The position numbers were made by a program, and so were the translations under genes. Positions 1 to 9,200 of a stretch of 64,000 nucleotides of DNA are shown in pieces. Each line of letters begins with the position of its first letter. The first letter of the stretch is position 1. This stretch comes from an uncultured Candidatus Saccharibacteria bacterium (lineage in GTDB: Bacteria > Patescibacteriota > Saccharimonadia > Saccharimonadales > HK-STAS-PATE-42): contig CALMQB010000001.1 of NCBI GenBank assembly GCA_937871805.1, positions 1 to 64,000 on the forward strand. The letters run 5' to 3'. The notes beneath the pieces are model-generated. The model was given only the letters and a program-made list of their open reading frames with translations, did not search any database and was not told the origin of the DNA.

Positions 1-132
1 GGCAAACTAGAGGCAATCCAAAAAATAGACCTAGGGTCTAATAACTCAGAGATTAAAACTCCTGCACCGGGGCAGAGTGGAGTAGTCTATACAGAAGACG
101 GCAGAGTGCTTTTCAGCGGCTTCATTTTTTAA
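1..132 (+). CDS. C-terminal end of an unidentified protein (partial)
   Basis: An open frame runs from the first base to a TAA at 130-132 and encodes 43 residues ending in GRVLFSGFIF. The start lies outside the window. The composition is coding-like (GQSGVVYTEDGRVLF), but no family can be named from this fragment. The next gene starts 38 bp downstream on the same strand, so this gene may lead that transcription unit. Confidence 0.55.
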   Translation, partial: GKLEAIQKIDLGSNNSEIKTPAPGQSGVVYTEDGRVLFSGFIF

Positions 133-170
133 ATTTAATCCTAGGCTACAAATCAAACACCAAATCTAAT

Positions 171-752
171 ATGCAAAATAATCACAACAAAAATTCAAAC
201 CGGATTTTAAATCAAACACCAAACTACGCTTTTATCGATAGTCAGAACTTAAACCTAGGGATTCGTTCTCTTGGTTGGAAAATAGATTACAAAAAACTAC
301 GATTATATTTAAAAAACAAGTATAGAGTATCAAAAGCCTTCATCTTTATTGGGCAAGTTGATGGCAACGAAGAACTTTATGAATCTTTAAAGTCTGCAGG
401 ATTCCAGCTTATTTTTAAACCAACTATCAATTACATAATCGACGGCAAAGAGACAGTTAAGGGTAATGTCGACGCAGAACTAGTCTTGCATGCCTCTGCC
501 ATTGAATTTAATAACTATAACCAAGCCGTCTTAATTACTGGTGATGGGGATTTTGCTTGCCTGGTTGAATTTCTAATCCAAAAAGATAAACTTAAACAAA
601 TTATTGCTCCGACTAAAAAGTATTCTCAGCTCTTGAAGCCATATAGTCACAAAATAATTAAAGCTAGCCAAATCAAAAAATCAATCCAGCTTGGAGGTCG
701 AACATCTTCAATTAAAAAGAAGTCCACAAAAACAAAAAACCACTATCTCTAG
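171..752 (+). CDS. NYN-domain (LabA/DUF88-like) putative ribonuclease
   Basis: The 193-residue protein matches the NYN/PIN-like nuclease pattern. An N-terminal strand carries an Asp-Asn pair (AFIDSQNLN, about residues 20-28). A middle acidic helix reads GNVDAELVLHA (about 98-108), and a second acidic strand reads LITGDGDFACLVEF (about 120-133). These Asp residues form the metal-binding site in NYN proteins, which are thought to cleave or process RNA. The C-terminus is Lys/Ser-rich and probably disordered, which would suit nucleic-acid binding. The fold call is firm. The substrate is unknown. Confidence 0.8.
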   Translation: MQNNHNKNSNRILNQTPNYAFIDSQNLNLGIRSLGWKIDYKKLRLYLKNKYRVSKAFIFIGQVDGNEELYESLKSAGFQLIFKPTINYIIDGKETVKGNVDAELVLHASAIEFNNYNQAVLITGDGDFACLVEFLIQKDKLKQIIAPTKKYSQLLKPYSHKIIKASQIKKSIQLGGRTSSIKKKSTKTKNHYL

Positions 753-872
753 CCCTGCGAGGCTTGCTGCTGGCTGGTTCTTTTGGTAAAATTTGGTTAT
801 CACCATTACCAGCTAGGCTTAAGGTTTCGACCGATCGCTGAGGCTGGTGGCAGCAAAAAACAAACTTAAATT

Positions 873-1157
873 ATGGAAATAGAAAAATCCATTCAAAAAA
901 TAGTCGATATAACCTTCAAAGACGCCCAGGGCAAAGTAGTGCTAGCCCAAAAACCTAACTTACCTTTAGTAGTTGCAGGAGTAGCAACTCTTTTACAAAA
1001 ATTCATCAACTACAAAGTCCTAAGCGATGGCTTAAATTTAATTAGCTTTGGAGCACTCCTTACCTGGGCTTGTCTAGAAGCCTTCGAAGGTGTCAATTAC
1101 TTTCGTAAAACATTAGGATTTTTTACAATCATGCTGACAATCTTAGCAAGGGTGTAG
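873..1157 (+). CDS. small membrane protein of unknown function
   Basis: The 94-residue protein has a polar, charged N-terminus (about residues 1-28) followed by two or three hydrophobic stretches: LPLVVAGVATLLQ, LISFGALLTWACLEA and GFFTIMLTILARV. It has no signal-peptide cleavage site and no family I recognise. A copy of the AAACTTAA motif lies 3 bp before the ATG and there is no Shine-Dalgarno sequence. It reads as one of the short membrane proteins common in reduced bacterial genomes. Confidence 0.6.
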   Translation: MEIEKSIQKIVDITFKDAQGKVVLAQKPNLPLVVAGVATLLQKFINYKVLSDGLNLISFGALLTWACLEAFEGVNYFRKTLGFFTIMLTILARV

Positions 1158-1230
1158 CAAAAGCACTATCCAAAATAAAAGGCTCTTTTCCGGCAACACC
1201 CTAACAAAATAGTATTAAACAAGTGCGTGC

Positions 1231-1236
1231 TATACT
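1231..1236 (+). promoter_or_regulatory. -10 box (TATACT) of a leaderless gene
   Basis: TATACT ends 8 nt before the ATG at 1245, so a normal transcription start would fall almost on the start codon. No ribosome binding site is present. No convincing -35 box is seen. Confidence 0.6.
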
Positions 1237-1244
1237 AAATTTAT

Positions 1245-1679
1245 ATGTATGACGGAGTTTTTGATAATCAAATTGGAGCAGCAATACTATTATTCGTAGT
1301 AGCTCCAAACTTATTAATCTATATAGTAGCTAGGGGTGTCAATAGTGTAATAATTTCTATAAGAGCCCGAAATGCACCCAAGCTGCCCATCGAAATTTAC
1401 GCTAGACCTCAAGCTCAAACACCAGAAATTGTGCTACCACCAGCGGAACCAGTCCTAGTTCGACCACCAAAACTCAGCTCTAAACTTAAGTCAGAAAAAA
1501 TAATGGATATCACGTTAGTACTACTTATAGTTCTAGGATTGGCAGGCTACATAAGCTCCGCTCTCAAGGACGGAGACATGAACAAGACCTTAGGCACAAC
1601 GCTTCTCTTAACACTTCCGATAAATTTTCTAGGAATGTTCGCTGCCTTCATTGTTACCCTTACTGAGCCAAGGAGCTAA
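1245..1679 (+). CDS. membrane protein of unknown function
   Basis: The 144-residue protein has an N-terminal membrane segment (AAILLFVVAPNLLIYIVA, about residues 13-30), a proline-rich middle (about 50-85) and two further membrane segments (ITLVLLIVLGLAGYIS and a second one near the C-terminus). No domain is recognised. The start is supported by a TATACT box 8 nt upstream. Its end is close to the next gene, whose own -10 box begins 19 bp after this stop. Confidence 0.6.
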   Translation: MYDGVFDNQIGAAILLFVVAPNLLIYIVARGVNSVIISIRARNAPKLPIEIYARPQAQTPEIVLPPAEPVLVRPPKLSSKLKSEKIMDITLVLLIVLGLAGYISSALKDGDMNKTLGTTLLLTLPINFLGMFAAFIVTLTEPRS

Positions 1680-1697
1680 AGCTCGACCGCTCTTTGC

Positions 1698-1703
1698 TAT
1701 ACT
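1698..1703 (+). promoter_or_regulatory. -10 box (TATACT) before the DUF1295-like gene
   Basis: TATACT ends 10 nt before the ATG at 1714. This makes 1714 a better start than the TTG at 1651 or the ATG at 1705, which would lie upstream of the expected transcription start. Confidence 0.5.
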
Positions 1704-1713
1704 TATGCTTAAC

Positions 1714-2520
1714 ATGCTCACATCAATTCTTGTTGCTCTTTTAATCTCCGTTATCATCAATCTGGTAGGTTTTATAATTGCCTTTAAGTTTAAAACCGAT
1801 AAGCTCACGGACTTTTCTTACTCTTTAAGTTTTATAACCGTAAATACGACCGTTTTAGCCCTTGCAGGCGACTTAAGCTTAGCCAAATTTACTTTGCTGT
1901 TCATGGTTACACTCTGGGCGCTAAGGCTAGGCACGCACCTTCTTATCAGGATTAGGGAGTGGGGGAGTGATAACCGCTTCGACGCCATGCGTGGAGACTT
2001 TATAAAGTTCCTTTCTTTCTGGATGATACAGGCCGTCACTGTTTGGGTTGTATCTGTTTCTTCTATCCAGTTCTTTAACTTAAAATCGAGTACAAATTTT
2101 GGAATAATTTCAACTCTTGGAATTCTAATCTTCAGCAAAGGTTTAATCATTGAAACTGTTGCCGACATTTCCCTTTTTAGATTTTCGAAGCGCAATAAGA
2201 AAAAGGGTAAAGATGACTTTATGCAATCAGGAATTTGGTCTATCTCTAGGCACCCAAATTATTTAGGGGAGATCACCGTTTGGCTTGGACTCTGGATTTT
2301 TACCCTACAATCCGTAAACTTAACCCAAGCTATAATCGGAGCAATCAGTCCAATTTTTATTTTCACAATGCTTCGCTTCGTAAGTGGAACCCCAAGACTA
2401 GAAGCCAAAGCCGAAAAGAAATGGGGCAAACAAAAAGATTATCTTAATTATAAAAGACAGACAGACTTAATATTTCCAAGTATCAAATTTATAAAAACCA
2501 GAATCTTAAAAAGGACTTAA
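1714..2520 (+). CDS. DUF1295 / steroid 5-alpha-reductase-like membrane protein
   Basis: This polytopic membrane protein has the C-terminal signature of the DUF1295/ICMT superfamily: SGIWSISRHPNYLGEITVWL, followed by a conserved Pro/Arg end region. Related proteins reduce or methylate lipid-like substrates with a bound nucleotide. The HPNYxGE segment is the cofactor-site motif. About six or seven hydrophobic segments precede it. An open frame extends up to a TTG at 1651, but the -10 box at 1698-1703 argues for the ATG at 1714. It ends 2 bp before the helicase gene, so the two are probably co-transcribed. The substrate cannot be told from sequence. Confidence 0.8.
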   Translation: MLTSILVALLISVIINLVGFIIAFKFKTDKLTDFSYSLSFITVNTTVLALAGDLSLAKFTLLFMVTLWALRLGTHLLIRIREWGSDNRFDAMRGDFIKFLSFWMIQAVTVWVVSVSSIQFFNLKSSTNFGIISTLGILIFSKGLIIETVADISLFRFSKRNKKKGKDDFMQSGIWSISRHPNYLGEITVWLGLWIFTLQSVNLTQAIIGAISPIFIFTMLRFVSGTPRLEAKAEKKWGKQKDYLNYKRQTDLIFPSIKFIKTRILKRT

Positions 2521-2522
2521 CC

Positions 2523-5500
2523 ATGCAAAACTTCCAAAAGGTATACGGCGAGCTAAACACTAAACAGCGGGAGGCTGTTGACCAAATTGAAGGTCCGGTC
2601 ATGGTGTTAGCAGGCCCAGGGACAGGTAAAACCCAGCTTCTCGGAGCTCGCGTTGCCAACATCCTAAACTTAACCGACGTCAACCCTGGAAATATTCTTT
2701 GCCTAACTTACACTGAAGCTGGAGTCTCTGCAATGCGCTCTCGCTTAGCAAGCTTAATCGGTTCTGCCGGATATCAAGTCAGCGTTCAGACCTTTCACAG
2801 CTTTGCACTAGAAGTATTTCGTCGTTTTCCAGATTACTTTTTAGATTATCGAGGATTTCAACCTGTAGATGACTTAAGTCGTTATGAAGTCATTAAGAAA
2901 ATCCTGCAGGGTCTTCCGCCAAGCTTCAAGTTGGCCCATCGTTCTTTTGGACGCAACGACAGCATTAAAGATTTAGTTAGTAAAATAGCAGAACTCAAAA
3001 AAGCTGGACTTACCCCAAAAGAAACTATGGAGATCGCAGATCAGAATTTTCAAGATTTAGAAGATTTAAAAGAACTATTAGATTTGGTTCCGAACCCATT
3101 GCCAAAGAAGAAGACTGAACAACTTCAGCTCCAAGAAATATTAGCGAATTATTTAAGCTCTCAAAATTACCCAGCAGAACTAAATAGTTCAGTAGTTATT
3201 TCTAACTTAAAATCTATAGTTTTAAATTCACTTGCCGCTGCACTCTTAGAGGCTCAGGAACTTCAAAAAAATACTCCAATCACTGCCTGGAAAGGTGCCA
3301 CTCTAGAAAAAACTTCCTCCGGTAACTGGAAGTTCAAAGATCTGGAATTTAACCAAAATCTTCAAGAGGTTACCTACGTTTATGAAGTTTACAGCAAAAA
3401 GCTAATTGAACTTGAAAAACTAGAATTTGAAGATATGATTTTAAATCTAATAAATGGTTTGAGGCATAATTCTGAACTGAAATATAATGTTCAAGAGCAG
3501 TGGCAATATATTCTTGTAGATGAGTTTCAAGATACTAGTTTTGCTCAGCTAGAGATCATCCGCTTGCTTGGTGAAAACCCAGCCTCAGAAGGTGCGCCAA
3601 ATATTATGGCAGTTGGTGATGACGATCAGGCAATTTATGCCTTCCAGGGTGCAGAAGTTAGCAACATCCAAACTTTTGTAAATTTCTATCCGAAAAAAGT
3701 TAACCTTATCACTCTTCAGGATAACTACAGGAGTAGCCAAGAGATACTTTCCAGTTCACTGGAAACTGCCAAGTTCATCCAAGAAAGACCTACTGGAACT
3801 GTGCCTAAAGAATTGGTTAAAAAATCAAGAAAGAGCCTAAGCCTAAAAGTTGAGCTACAAACTCTTCCTACCCAAGATGCCGAATTGAGTTGGCTTGCTC
3901 AGGACATTAAAACTCAAATTAAAAATGGAACTAAAGCCGAAGAAATTGCGGTACTAGCTCCAAAACATAAATTTCTAATTGACCTTTCAGCAGAACTAGC
4001 GGAAAACCAGATTCCAGTCTATTACCAATCATCATCAAACATCCTAGAAGATGAGGTAGTATTAAATTTAATAAATTTAGCTGAACTAGTTTTGCAAATC
4101 TCTAAAGGTGTGACGGTGGATAGTAAGGCTAAACTTGCCGAAGTTCTCACCGACCCATACTGGGGACTACCAAGCTCCACAATCTGGAATTTAAGTTTAA
4201 CTGCCAACAAAATTAATCAAGAAAAAAATCCTGCTGACCGCAAACACTGGCTAGAGCTAATGCAAGAAGGCCTCGCCAGCAAAGATACTGCTGAAGACAT
4301 CGAACTACAGACTATCGCCAACCTACTTTTAAGCTGGGGTGCTGATGCTCTGAACTTGAGTCTCGAGAAAATGTTAGACTTGCTAGTTGGAGTAACCAAA
4401 CAAGATCAACCAACGTCTCCATTTAAAAAATATTATTTTTCCCAGGCTGAACTTCAAAAAAATCCTGCTAAATACGCCACATTCTTAAGTTCGCTTTCCA
4501 CCTTAAGAGAGCATCTCAGAAACTACTATCCAGATCTAGAGAATCGTAAGCTGCAGGACCTTGTTGATTATGTTCGGCTCTGTCAAGAATATGGAGGTTT
4601 AAAAATTGCTAAAAAAGGAGTCCACCTCGGTTCTGGTGGAGTAAACCTAATCACTGCTTACGGCTCCAAAGGTCTGGAGTTTGAACAAGTTTATATAATG
4701 CATTCTGTTGATAAAGTTTGGAGTGAAGCAGCTAGTTCCAATTCACAAAGCCTTAAGTTTACCTCGAACTTTAAAAGCCATAAAGACACTTCAGATGATA
4801 AAACCAGACTCTTTTACGTTGCCCAGACTCGAGCTAAGAACCGCCTAGTTCATTCCAGTTACAAATTTGATAATAAAGGTAAAGAAGTTGTCCCACTCAG
4901 ATATCTTGAACCACTAAAAGATAACCCAGAGATTAAACTTAACTTTAAGGATTGCTCTGGAGATTTAATGAGCACTGAGCAAGCCTCCGAAGCTTACGAA
5001 CAAAAACTCTTTTCTAACTTAAACTTAACTGGAACCAAGGCAAGCTTGGCGGAAGTACTGGCTCCAATCTTAGAAGAATATCGTCTCAGCGCCACCCATT
5101 TAGGAACTTTATTTGATGAAGATTACGGTGGAGAACTAGAATTCATTAACCGCCACTTGTTACGGTTCCCACAAGCCATGAACGATTCCGCCGTGCACGG
5201 CTCTGCTATTCATAGAGCTTTAGAAAAAGCCCATCTTGCCTTCAATAAAAATTCTCAAATTTTTAAGGATTTAAATCTTACAGATTTCCTACTAGAAAGT
5301 TATCAAAAAGAAATTACTAAAAGCTCTCTAGACGTAGAGATAAAAATACGCTTATTAGAAAAGACCAAACATACTTTTACCAAACTCCAAAAAGATCTCT
5401 TAAACTTAATTCAACTTAATGTTAAGCCTGAAGTAGATATTAAAGTTAATTTTGATGAAGCCAGGCTAAGTGGAAAAATTGACGCAGTAATTATTAATAA

Positions 5501-5798
5501 AGAGCAAGGAACTGCGACAATCCGTGATTATAAAACCGGAACTCCAAAAAAGAGCCTTGATAGCCGTTACAAAAACCAGCTTTACTTCTACAGACTTTTG
5601 CTGGAGATATCTCCACAAATCTTACCAAAAAATATTAAACTTAAATCTGCCGAACTTGCTTACATCTCTCCAAAAGAAGATCAGTTGATTATTGCTTCAC
5701 TTGATTATCACTCAACCAAGAACGAAAGTGAGTATCTGGAGTTCAAAAAACTAGTCAAAGATGTCTGGTCCCAAATAATGTCTCTCGGGCAAAGTTAA
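2523..5798 (+). CDS. UvrD/Rep-family helicase with C-terminal RecB-like nuclease domain
   Basis: The 1091-residue protein is a superfamily 1A DNA helicase. It has a Q-motif region (NTKQREAVDQIEGPVMVLAG), Walker A GPGTGKTQ (about residues 32-39), Walker B/DEXX ILVDEFQDT (about 328-336), motif III/IV QAIYAFQGA, motif V TAYGSKGLEFEQV and motif VI LFYVAQTRAKNRL. The last 170 residues form a PD-(D/E)XK nuclease of the RecB/Cas4 type, with AVHGSAIHRALE, GKIDAV, RDYKTG and a QLYFYR helix. This fusion resembles AddB/AddA-type end processing and is common in CPR genomes that lack RecBCD. It is probably used for recombination or repair. It is likely the second gene of an operon with the DUF1295-like gene. 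Confidence 0.92.
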   Translation: MQNFQKVYGELNTKQREAVDQIEGPVMVLAGPGTGKTQLLGARVANILNLTDVNPGNILCLTYTEAGVSAMRSRLASLIGSAGYQVSVQTFHSFALEVFRRFPDYFLDYRGFQPVDDLSRYEVIKKILQGLPPSFKLAHRSFGRNDSIKDLVSKIAELKKAGLTPKETMEIADQNFQDLEDLKELLDLVPNPLPKKKTEQLQLQEILANYLSSQNYPAELNSSVVISNLKSIVLNSLAAALLEAQELQKNTPITAWKGATLEKTSSGNWKFKDLEFNQNLQEVTYVYEVYSKKLIELEKLEFEDMILNLINGLRHNSELKYNVQEQWQYILVDEFQDTSFAQLEIIRLLGENPASEGAPNIMAVGDDDQAIYAFQGAEVSNIQTFVNFYPKKVNLITLQDNYRSSQEILSSSLETAKFIQERPTGTVPKELVKKSRKSLSLKVELQTLPTQDAELSWLAQDIKTQIKNGTKAEEIAVLAPKHKFLIDLSAELAENQIPVYYQSSSNILEDEVVLNLINLAELVLQISKGVTVDSKAKLAEVLTDPYWGLPSSTIWNLSLTANKINQEKNPADRKHWLELMQEGLASKDTAEDIELQTIANLLLSWGADALNLSLEKMLDLLVGVTKQDQPTSPFKKYYFSQAELQKNPAKYATFLSSLSTLREHLRNYYPDLENRKLQDLVDYVRLCQEYGGLKIAKKGVHLGSGGVNLITAYGSKGLEFEQVYIMHSVDKVWSEAASSNSQSLKFTSNFKSHKDTSDDKTRLFYVAQTRAKNRLVHSSYKFDNKGKEVVPLRYLEPLKDNPEIKLNFKDCSGDLMSTEQASEAYEQKLFSNLNLTGTKASLAEVLAPILEEYRLSATHLGTLFDEDYGGELEFINRHLLRFPQAMNDSAVHGSAIHRALEKAHLAFNKNSQIFKDLNLTDFLLESYQKEITKSSLDVEIKIRLLEKTKHTFTKLQKDLLNLIQLNVKPEVDIKVNFDEARLSGKIDAVIINKEQGTATIRDYKTGTPKKSLDSRYKNQLYFYRLLLEISPQILPKNIKLKSAELAYISPKEDQLIIASLDYHSTKNESEYLEFKKLVKDVWSQIMSLGQS

Positions 5799-5819
5799 AT
5801 TTAAGCTAAAGCAATTCTA

Positions 5820-6071
5820 CTAAACATTCGCATAGGGGTCAAAGCCCTCTTCTTCAGGAGTTCCAAGCATCACTTCAATTGCAACTTTATCATCTAAAGC
5901 CGAAAGAGCCTCCAAGCCGTCCGCTCGAATCAAGGCTCCTTCAGACATCTCTAATGCTTTGATCACAAATTTGCTAGCTGGACCATAAGTCCAGCCGCAA
6001 CAATCACCAGACAAGACTCCTACACTTAAAACCGCAGAACCAGCTTGAGAAAGACGCATAAGATCCCTCAC
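5820..6071 (-). CDS. downstream half of a split hypothetical gene
   Basis: This 83-residue frame starts at a GTG and lies in exactly the same reading frame as the preceding one (6278-6084), separated only by a TGA stop plus 12 bp. Together they would make a single protein of about 150 residues. The sequence (SGDCCGWTYGPASKFVIKALEM) is coding-like, with no recognised domain. No good ribosome binding site precedes the GTG. It is either the second cistron of a very tight pair or the 3' part of a gene broken by a nonsense mutation. The latter is my preference. Confidence 0.45.
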   Translation of the reverse strand: MRDLMRLSQAGSAVLSVGVLSGDCCGWTYGPASKFVIKALEMSEGALIRADGLEALSALDDKVAIEVMLGTPEEEGFDPYANV

Positions 6072-6083
6072 GGGCTCTGCTTG

Positions 6084-6278
6084 TCACCCTCTTAGCCAAT
6101 CATAAGTCATATTAACCGCCACATCTGAAACCACGAAACCTAGTGCAGACTTCGCCAACAGTCTAGACAGATGTTCCTCTAACGTAGGTGAGCTTTCTGG
6201 CAGAGAACTCAAGGCTCTCCCAACAGCCAAATTTAAATCATCGTTCAACTTAAAGTCTTCTTCTCTAAATCTTGGCAT
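6084..6278 (-). CDS. upstream half of a split hypothetical gene
   Basis: The 64-residue frame starts at an ATG about 12 nt after an AAGGA sequence and stops at a TGA. The frame stays open beyond this TGA into the next 83-residue segment. It contains two amphipathic helices (HLSRLLAKSALGFVVSDVAV) and no named domain. The convergent helicase gene ends about 20 bp beyond the combined unit. TGA is a real stop elsewhere in this sequence, so readthrough by code change is unlikely. Confidence 0.5.
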   Translation of the reverse strand: MPRFREEDFKLNDDLNLAVGRALSSLPESSPTLEEHLSRLLAKSALGFVVSDVAVNMTYDWLRG

Positions 6279-6386
6279 AAAAAACTTATCCTTAAATCTT
6301 AAACTTAATTCTAAAAGTAATTAAACTACCAAAATACTAAAGCGTAAATAACACAACATACTACTAAGACGATGGCCAACTAAAGA

Positions 6387-8816
6387 TTACAGATGACCCT
6401 GGATTTCTTGAACAGTAAGATTAATTACAGTTCCAGGCTGGGCCTGACCTCGTAAAATTCTTTCCGCAATAATATTCTCAACGGTTTTTTGAACAATTCT
6501 ACGCATCGGTCTTGCGCCAAGCAAAGGGTCATTTCCTTCTCTTGCCAAGAACTCCGCAGCTCCAGGTTCTAGTTCTACCTGTAGCTTCTGGTTGGCAAGA
6601 GTTTTGTTAACAGAATTAATAATCAAGCCAACCACCTGAGTCAACTCCGGCTCATTGAGACTCCTGAACGTTGCAACCTCATCAAAACGGTTTACAAACT
6701 CTGGCTTAAAGATTCCTTGAGCAATCAGTTCTTTCAAGAGTCCACTCTCTAGAACTTTCATAGCCTCTACATCAGTTCCGTGCTGTTCCATAAAATCATT
6801 AATATACTTCGCTCCAGCGTTACTGGTTGCAATAATGATCGATTCCCTAAAGCTGACTTGCTTGTTGCTTGAATCTCTTAAGATACCCTCATCTAACATC
6901 TGTAAAAGAACATTTAAAACATTTGGGTGTGCCTTTTCCAACTCATCCAACAAAACCACACTAAATGGTTTTTTAGAGATTTGCGCGGTTAGACTGTTCG
7001 GATTGTGCTGAGCCTCGGCTAAGAGCCTTCCAACGTCTTCTGGCTGGCTAAATTCATTCATATCTATACGCACCAAGTCATCTTCACCGCCAAAGTAGGT
7101 TGCAGCTAAGCTTTTTGCAAGCTCTGTTTTACCAACTCCTGTCGGACCAATAAATAAGAATGTACCTACTGGCTTTTTGGTGTTGCGAACTCCAGCTCGA
7201 GCTCTCCTTAAAGCATCACTAACAACCTTAACAGCCCTAGATTGGTTAATCATCCTCTGATGGATTAAGTCCTCTAAGTTCAAAAGCTTGTCTGATTCCG
7301 CCTGATTGTTAAACCCACTAGAAGTCTGTATTTTAACGCCATAATTTTTTTCAACCGCTTCTTCGACAGATTGAACTGTAACCCAGCCATCTTTAGCATA
7401 CGTGGCTGCGTATTCTAAAAGCTTGATAACTTTTCCAGGCTTTGCCTCATCCTGAATAAAGCGCTCTGCAAGCTCCACGGCACGCTTAATTGTTTGGTAG
7501 ATATAACGAACTCCCAACCTCCCCTCCAGCAATAAGACTTGATCTTGAGCCACCTTCAAGGCCTCATCATTAGAGGCCTCAACCATATTAATCCTATTAA
7601 TTAAGCCGGCAAGTGAAGGATTAGTTGCTGTTAACCGAAGCCAGGCTTGGTCTCCCATGGCTAAGATTAACTGATTTCCACCCGCTTCGAGAACTTGAGA
7701 AAGCACCCCGCTTAAGTCGACCTTTCCAGCTCCATTTTCTAAGAAAAGTTCTGCATCATCTAAAAATATAATTACATTCTTTGCTTTATATGCTTCGTTA
7801 AACATTCGAATTAAAATGTCTTCTAACCCACCGTTTTTCTGCGCATTGGCCAGCAGAGTACTCGCCTCAACTTTAAAAATCTGCTTAAACCTTAAGCTTT
7901 GGGGTACCGAACTGTCAGGGTAAAGTAATCTTTCCGCCAAATTCCAGACTAAGTTACTTTTTCCCATTCCGACTTTGCCAACAATTCCGGCATTAAGCCT
8001 GCTAGCAGCGCTTAGAACATGCATAATCTGCCCTAAAGCCTCTTGGTTAGCCTCTAGTTTTCGATAAACATTGCCACTTCTGCCAATCGTCGCGCTAATA
8101 TTACTCGCAAAACTTGAAAGCATCGGAGTGTACCCGAAGCTTAAATCTCTTCCCAACCCACCAGTTTTTTGCTTAACTTTGCTTTTTTCAATCATTTCAT
8201 CAAAGTGATCGAACCAGTCGACCATATGTTCAAAGTCGTCATCCGAAAGTCCTACGCTGGCTAGAACAGAAAGCCGAGTCTGCTGCTCAACCTCCGTCAT
8301 CAGAAACACTGCAATATAAATACTTTTAACAGTTTTGCTATTCCTTGCTAGAGCCAAATTGTAGGCTTTTTCAAGCACAGGATTTAAGTTTAACTCCGTT
8401 TTTCCACTAGCCTCTAGAAGATGTTTAATCGTTTTAATGCTAATTGCAAACCTAGTTGCCAAAAAGCGCCCACCAAAACTTTTCTCTAAGCCGTTTAATA
8501 TTGAATTCAAATCCGTTCCGTGTAAATTCGCTAACAAATCTTGTTCCAGCAAATCTGCAATATTTTGAGGATTTTTTTCAACCTTAATCTCCTTTAGATT
8601 TAGTGACCAATAGGCCCAGAGCATGCCCCAAACGGTGGCTGGTATTAGAAATAAGTATCCGAGCGAAGACTCTTGATCACTCAAGAAATAACCACCAACA
8701 AAGGCAAATCCTAAAACAAATAGCCAAATCAACGTCCTAAGCCACGCCTCATTAAAGTGCACAGCGAGTTTCGATTCTCTATATCTCTTACCGCTTAAAC
8801 TTAAATTAAAATCCAT
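6387..8816 (-). CDS. membrane-anchored ClpC/ClpB-like double-AAA+ ATPase
   Basis: The 809-residue protein starts with two membrane segments (about residues 28-46 and 52-70), unusual for Clp ATPases. A Clp-N-like helical region follows (about 80-250), then AAA1 with a shifted Walker A (GKVGMGKSN, about 277) and Walker B FLDDAEL in place of the usual DE. AAA2 is canonical, with GPTGVGKTE (about 556) and VVLLDELEKAHP (about 617). The Hsp100 C-terminal domain carries LLGARPMRRIVQ. I find no [LIVM]-G-[FL] ClpP-docking loop, which the clpC at 47.5 kb does have. It probably unfolds or remodels proteins at the membrane without ClpP. It lies 8 bp after a small membrane protein gene and is surely co-transcribed with it. 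Confidence 0.85.
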   Translation of the reverse strand: MDFNLSLSGKRYRESKLAVHFNEAWLRTLIWLFVLGFAFVGGYFLSDQESSLGYLFLIPATVWGMLWAYWSLNLKEIKVEKNPQNIADLLEQDLLANLHGTDLNSILNGLEKSFGGRFLATRFAISIKTIKHLLEASGKTELNLNPVLEKAYNLALARNSKTVKSIYIAVFLMTEVEQQTRLSVLASVGLSDDDFEHMVDWFDHFDEMIEKSKVKQKTGGLGRDLSFGYTPMLSSFASNISATIGRSGNVYRKLEANQEALGQIMHVLSAASRLNAGIVGKVGMGKSNLVWNLAERLLYPDSSVPQSLRFKQIFKVEASTLLANAQKNGGLEDILIRMFNEAYKAKNVIIFLDDAELFLENGAGKVDLSGVLSQVLEAGGNQLILAMGDQAWLRLTATNPSLAGLINRINMVEASNDEALKVAQDQVLLLEGRLGVRYIYQTIKRAVELAERFIQDEAKPGKVIKLLEYAATYAKDGWVTVQSVEEAVEKNYGVKIQTSSGFNNQAESDKLLNLEDLIHQRMINQSRAVKVVSDALRRARAGVRNTKKPVGTFLFIGPTGVGKTELAKSLAATYFGGEDDLVRIDMNEFSQPEDVGRLLAEAQHNPNSLTAQISKKPFSVVLLDELEKAHPNVLNVLLQMLDEGILRDSSNKQVSFRESIIIATSNAGAKYINDFMEQHGTDVEAMKVLESGLLKELIAQGIFKPEFVNRFDEVATFRSLNEPELTQVVGLIINSVNKTLANQKLQVELEPGAAEFLAREGNDPLLGARPMRRIVQKTVENIIAERILRGQAQPGTVINLTVQEIQGHL

Positions 8817-8824
8817 ATTCTTAT

Positions 8825-9193
8825 TTAAAACCCAAAGTTAGCAACTGTCATTAAAATTAGAACAAATGCCAAGAAGGGGATAAACGGCCAAAGTGCAATC
8901 AAAAACAACAGAACAAAGGCCTCGATTATTAAACTTAAACCCCCAATTAGAATTAGAAAGAATCTAGTCACAAAGCCAACTGCCCGAGAAATAAAAGCAT
9001 CGCCCAACTTTTGAAATAGTGTCCGCTTATAAACGGAGGTGGTCAGCGTCTCTCTAAACGGCTTAAACAAACTCTTCGCTAGGTCGTTTATGCTAAAGAA
9101 ATCCATTGTAGATTCAAAGATCTCTTTAAACTTATTGCTCAGATCTTTAAACCCAGCTCCGTACCACCACCCAAAAAGATCCATTAAAAACAT
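8825..9193 (-). CDS. small membrane protein paired with the ClpC-like ATPase
   Basis: About 122 residues from the ATG at 9193 begin with a hydrophobic start (MFLMDLFGWWYGAGF). An amphipathic middle (about 20-65) and a long hydrophobic C-terminal half with two or three membrane segments follow. No family is recognised. The frame extends back to a TTG at 9220, but a TATAAT box at 9206-9201 lies inside that extension and ends 7 nt before the ATG, so the mRNA should be leaderless from 9193. Its stop is 8 bp before the ATPase gene, so it may be an adaptor or membrane partner of that ATPase. That role is inferred from position only. Confidence 0.65.
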   Translation of the reverse strand: MFLMDLFGWWYGAGFKDLSNKFKEIFESTMDFFSINDLAKSLFKPFRETLTTSVYKRTLFQKLGDAFISRAVGFVTRFFLILIGGLSLIIEAFVLLFLIALWPFIPFLAFVLILMTVANFGF

Positions 9194-9200
9194 AAGCAAG

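Noticed and set aside
752-872. Possible small RNA in the GC-richer gap before the 873 gene
   Set aside because: Only weak, imperfect pairings (GGTAA/TTACC) can be drawn and no promoter-terminator pair is clear.
1818-2195. Antisense 125-codon frame inside the DUF1295-like gene
   Set aside because: It lies wholly within a gene with clear family motifs and has no motif or start signal of its own.
6084-6086. TGA as a sense codon (glycine, code 25)
   Set aside because: TGA ends the sigma factor (11853), methyltransferase (26645) and GT fusion (30217) genes in ATGA overlaps with the next start codon, and also the ABC transporter gene (16954). Trp is coded by TGG throughout. A code change would destroy these arrangements.
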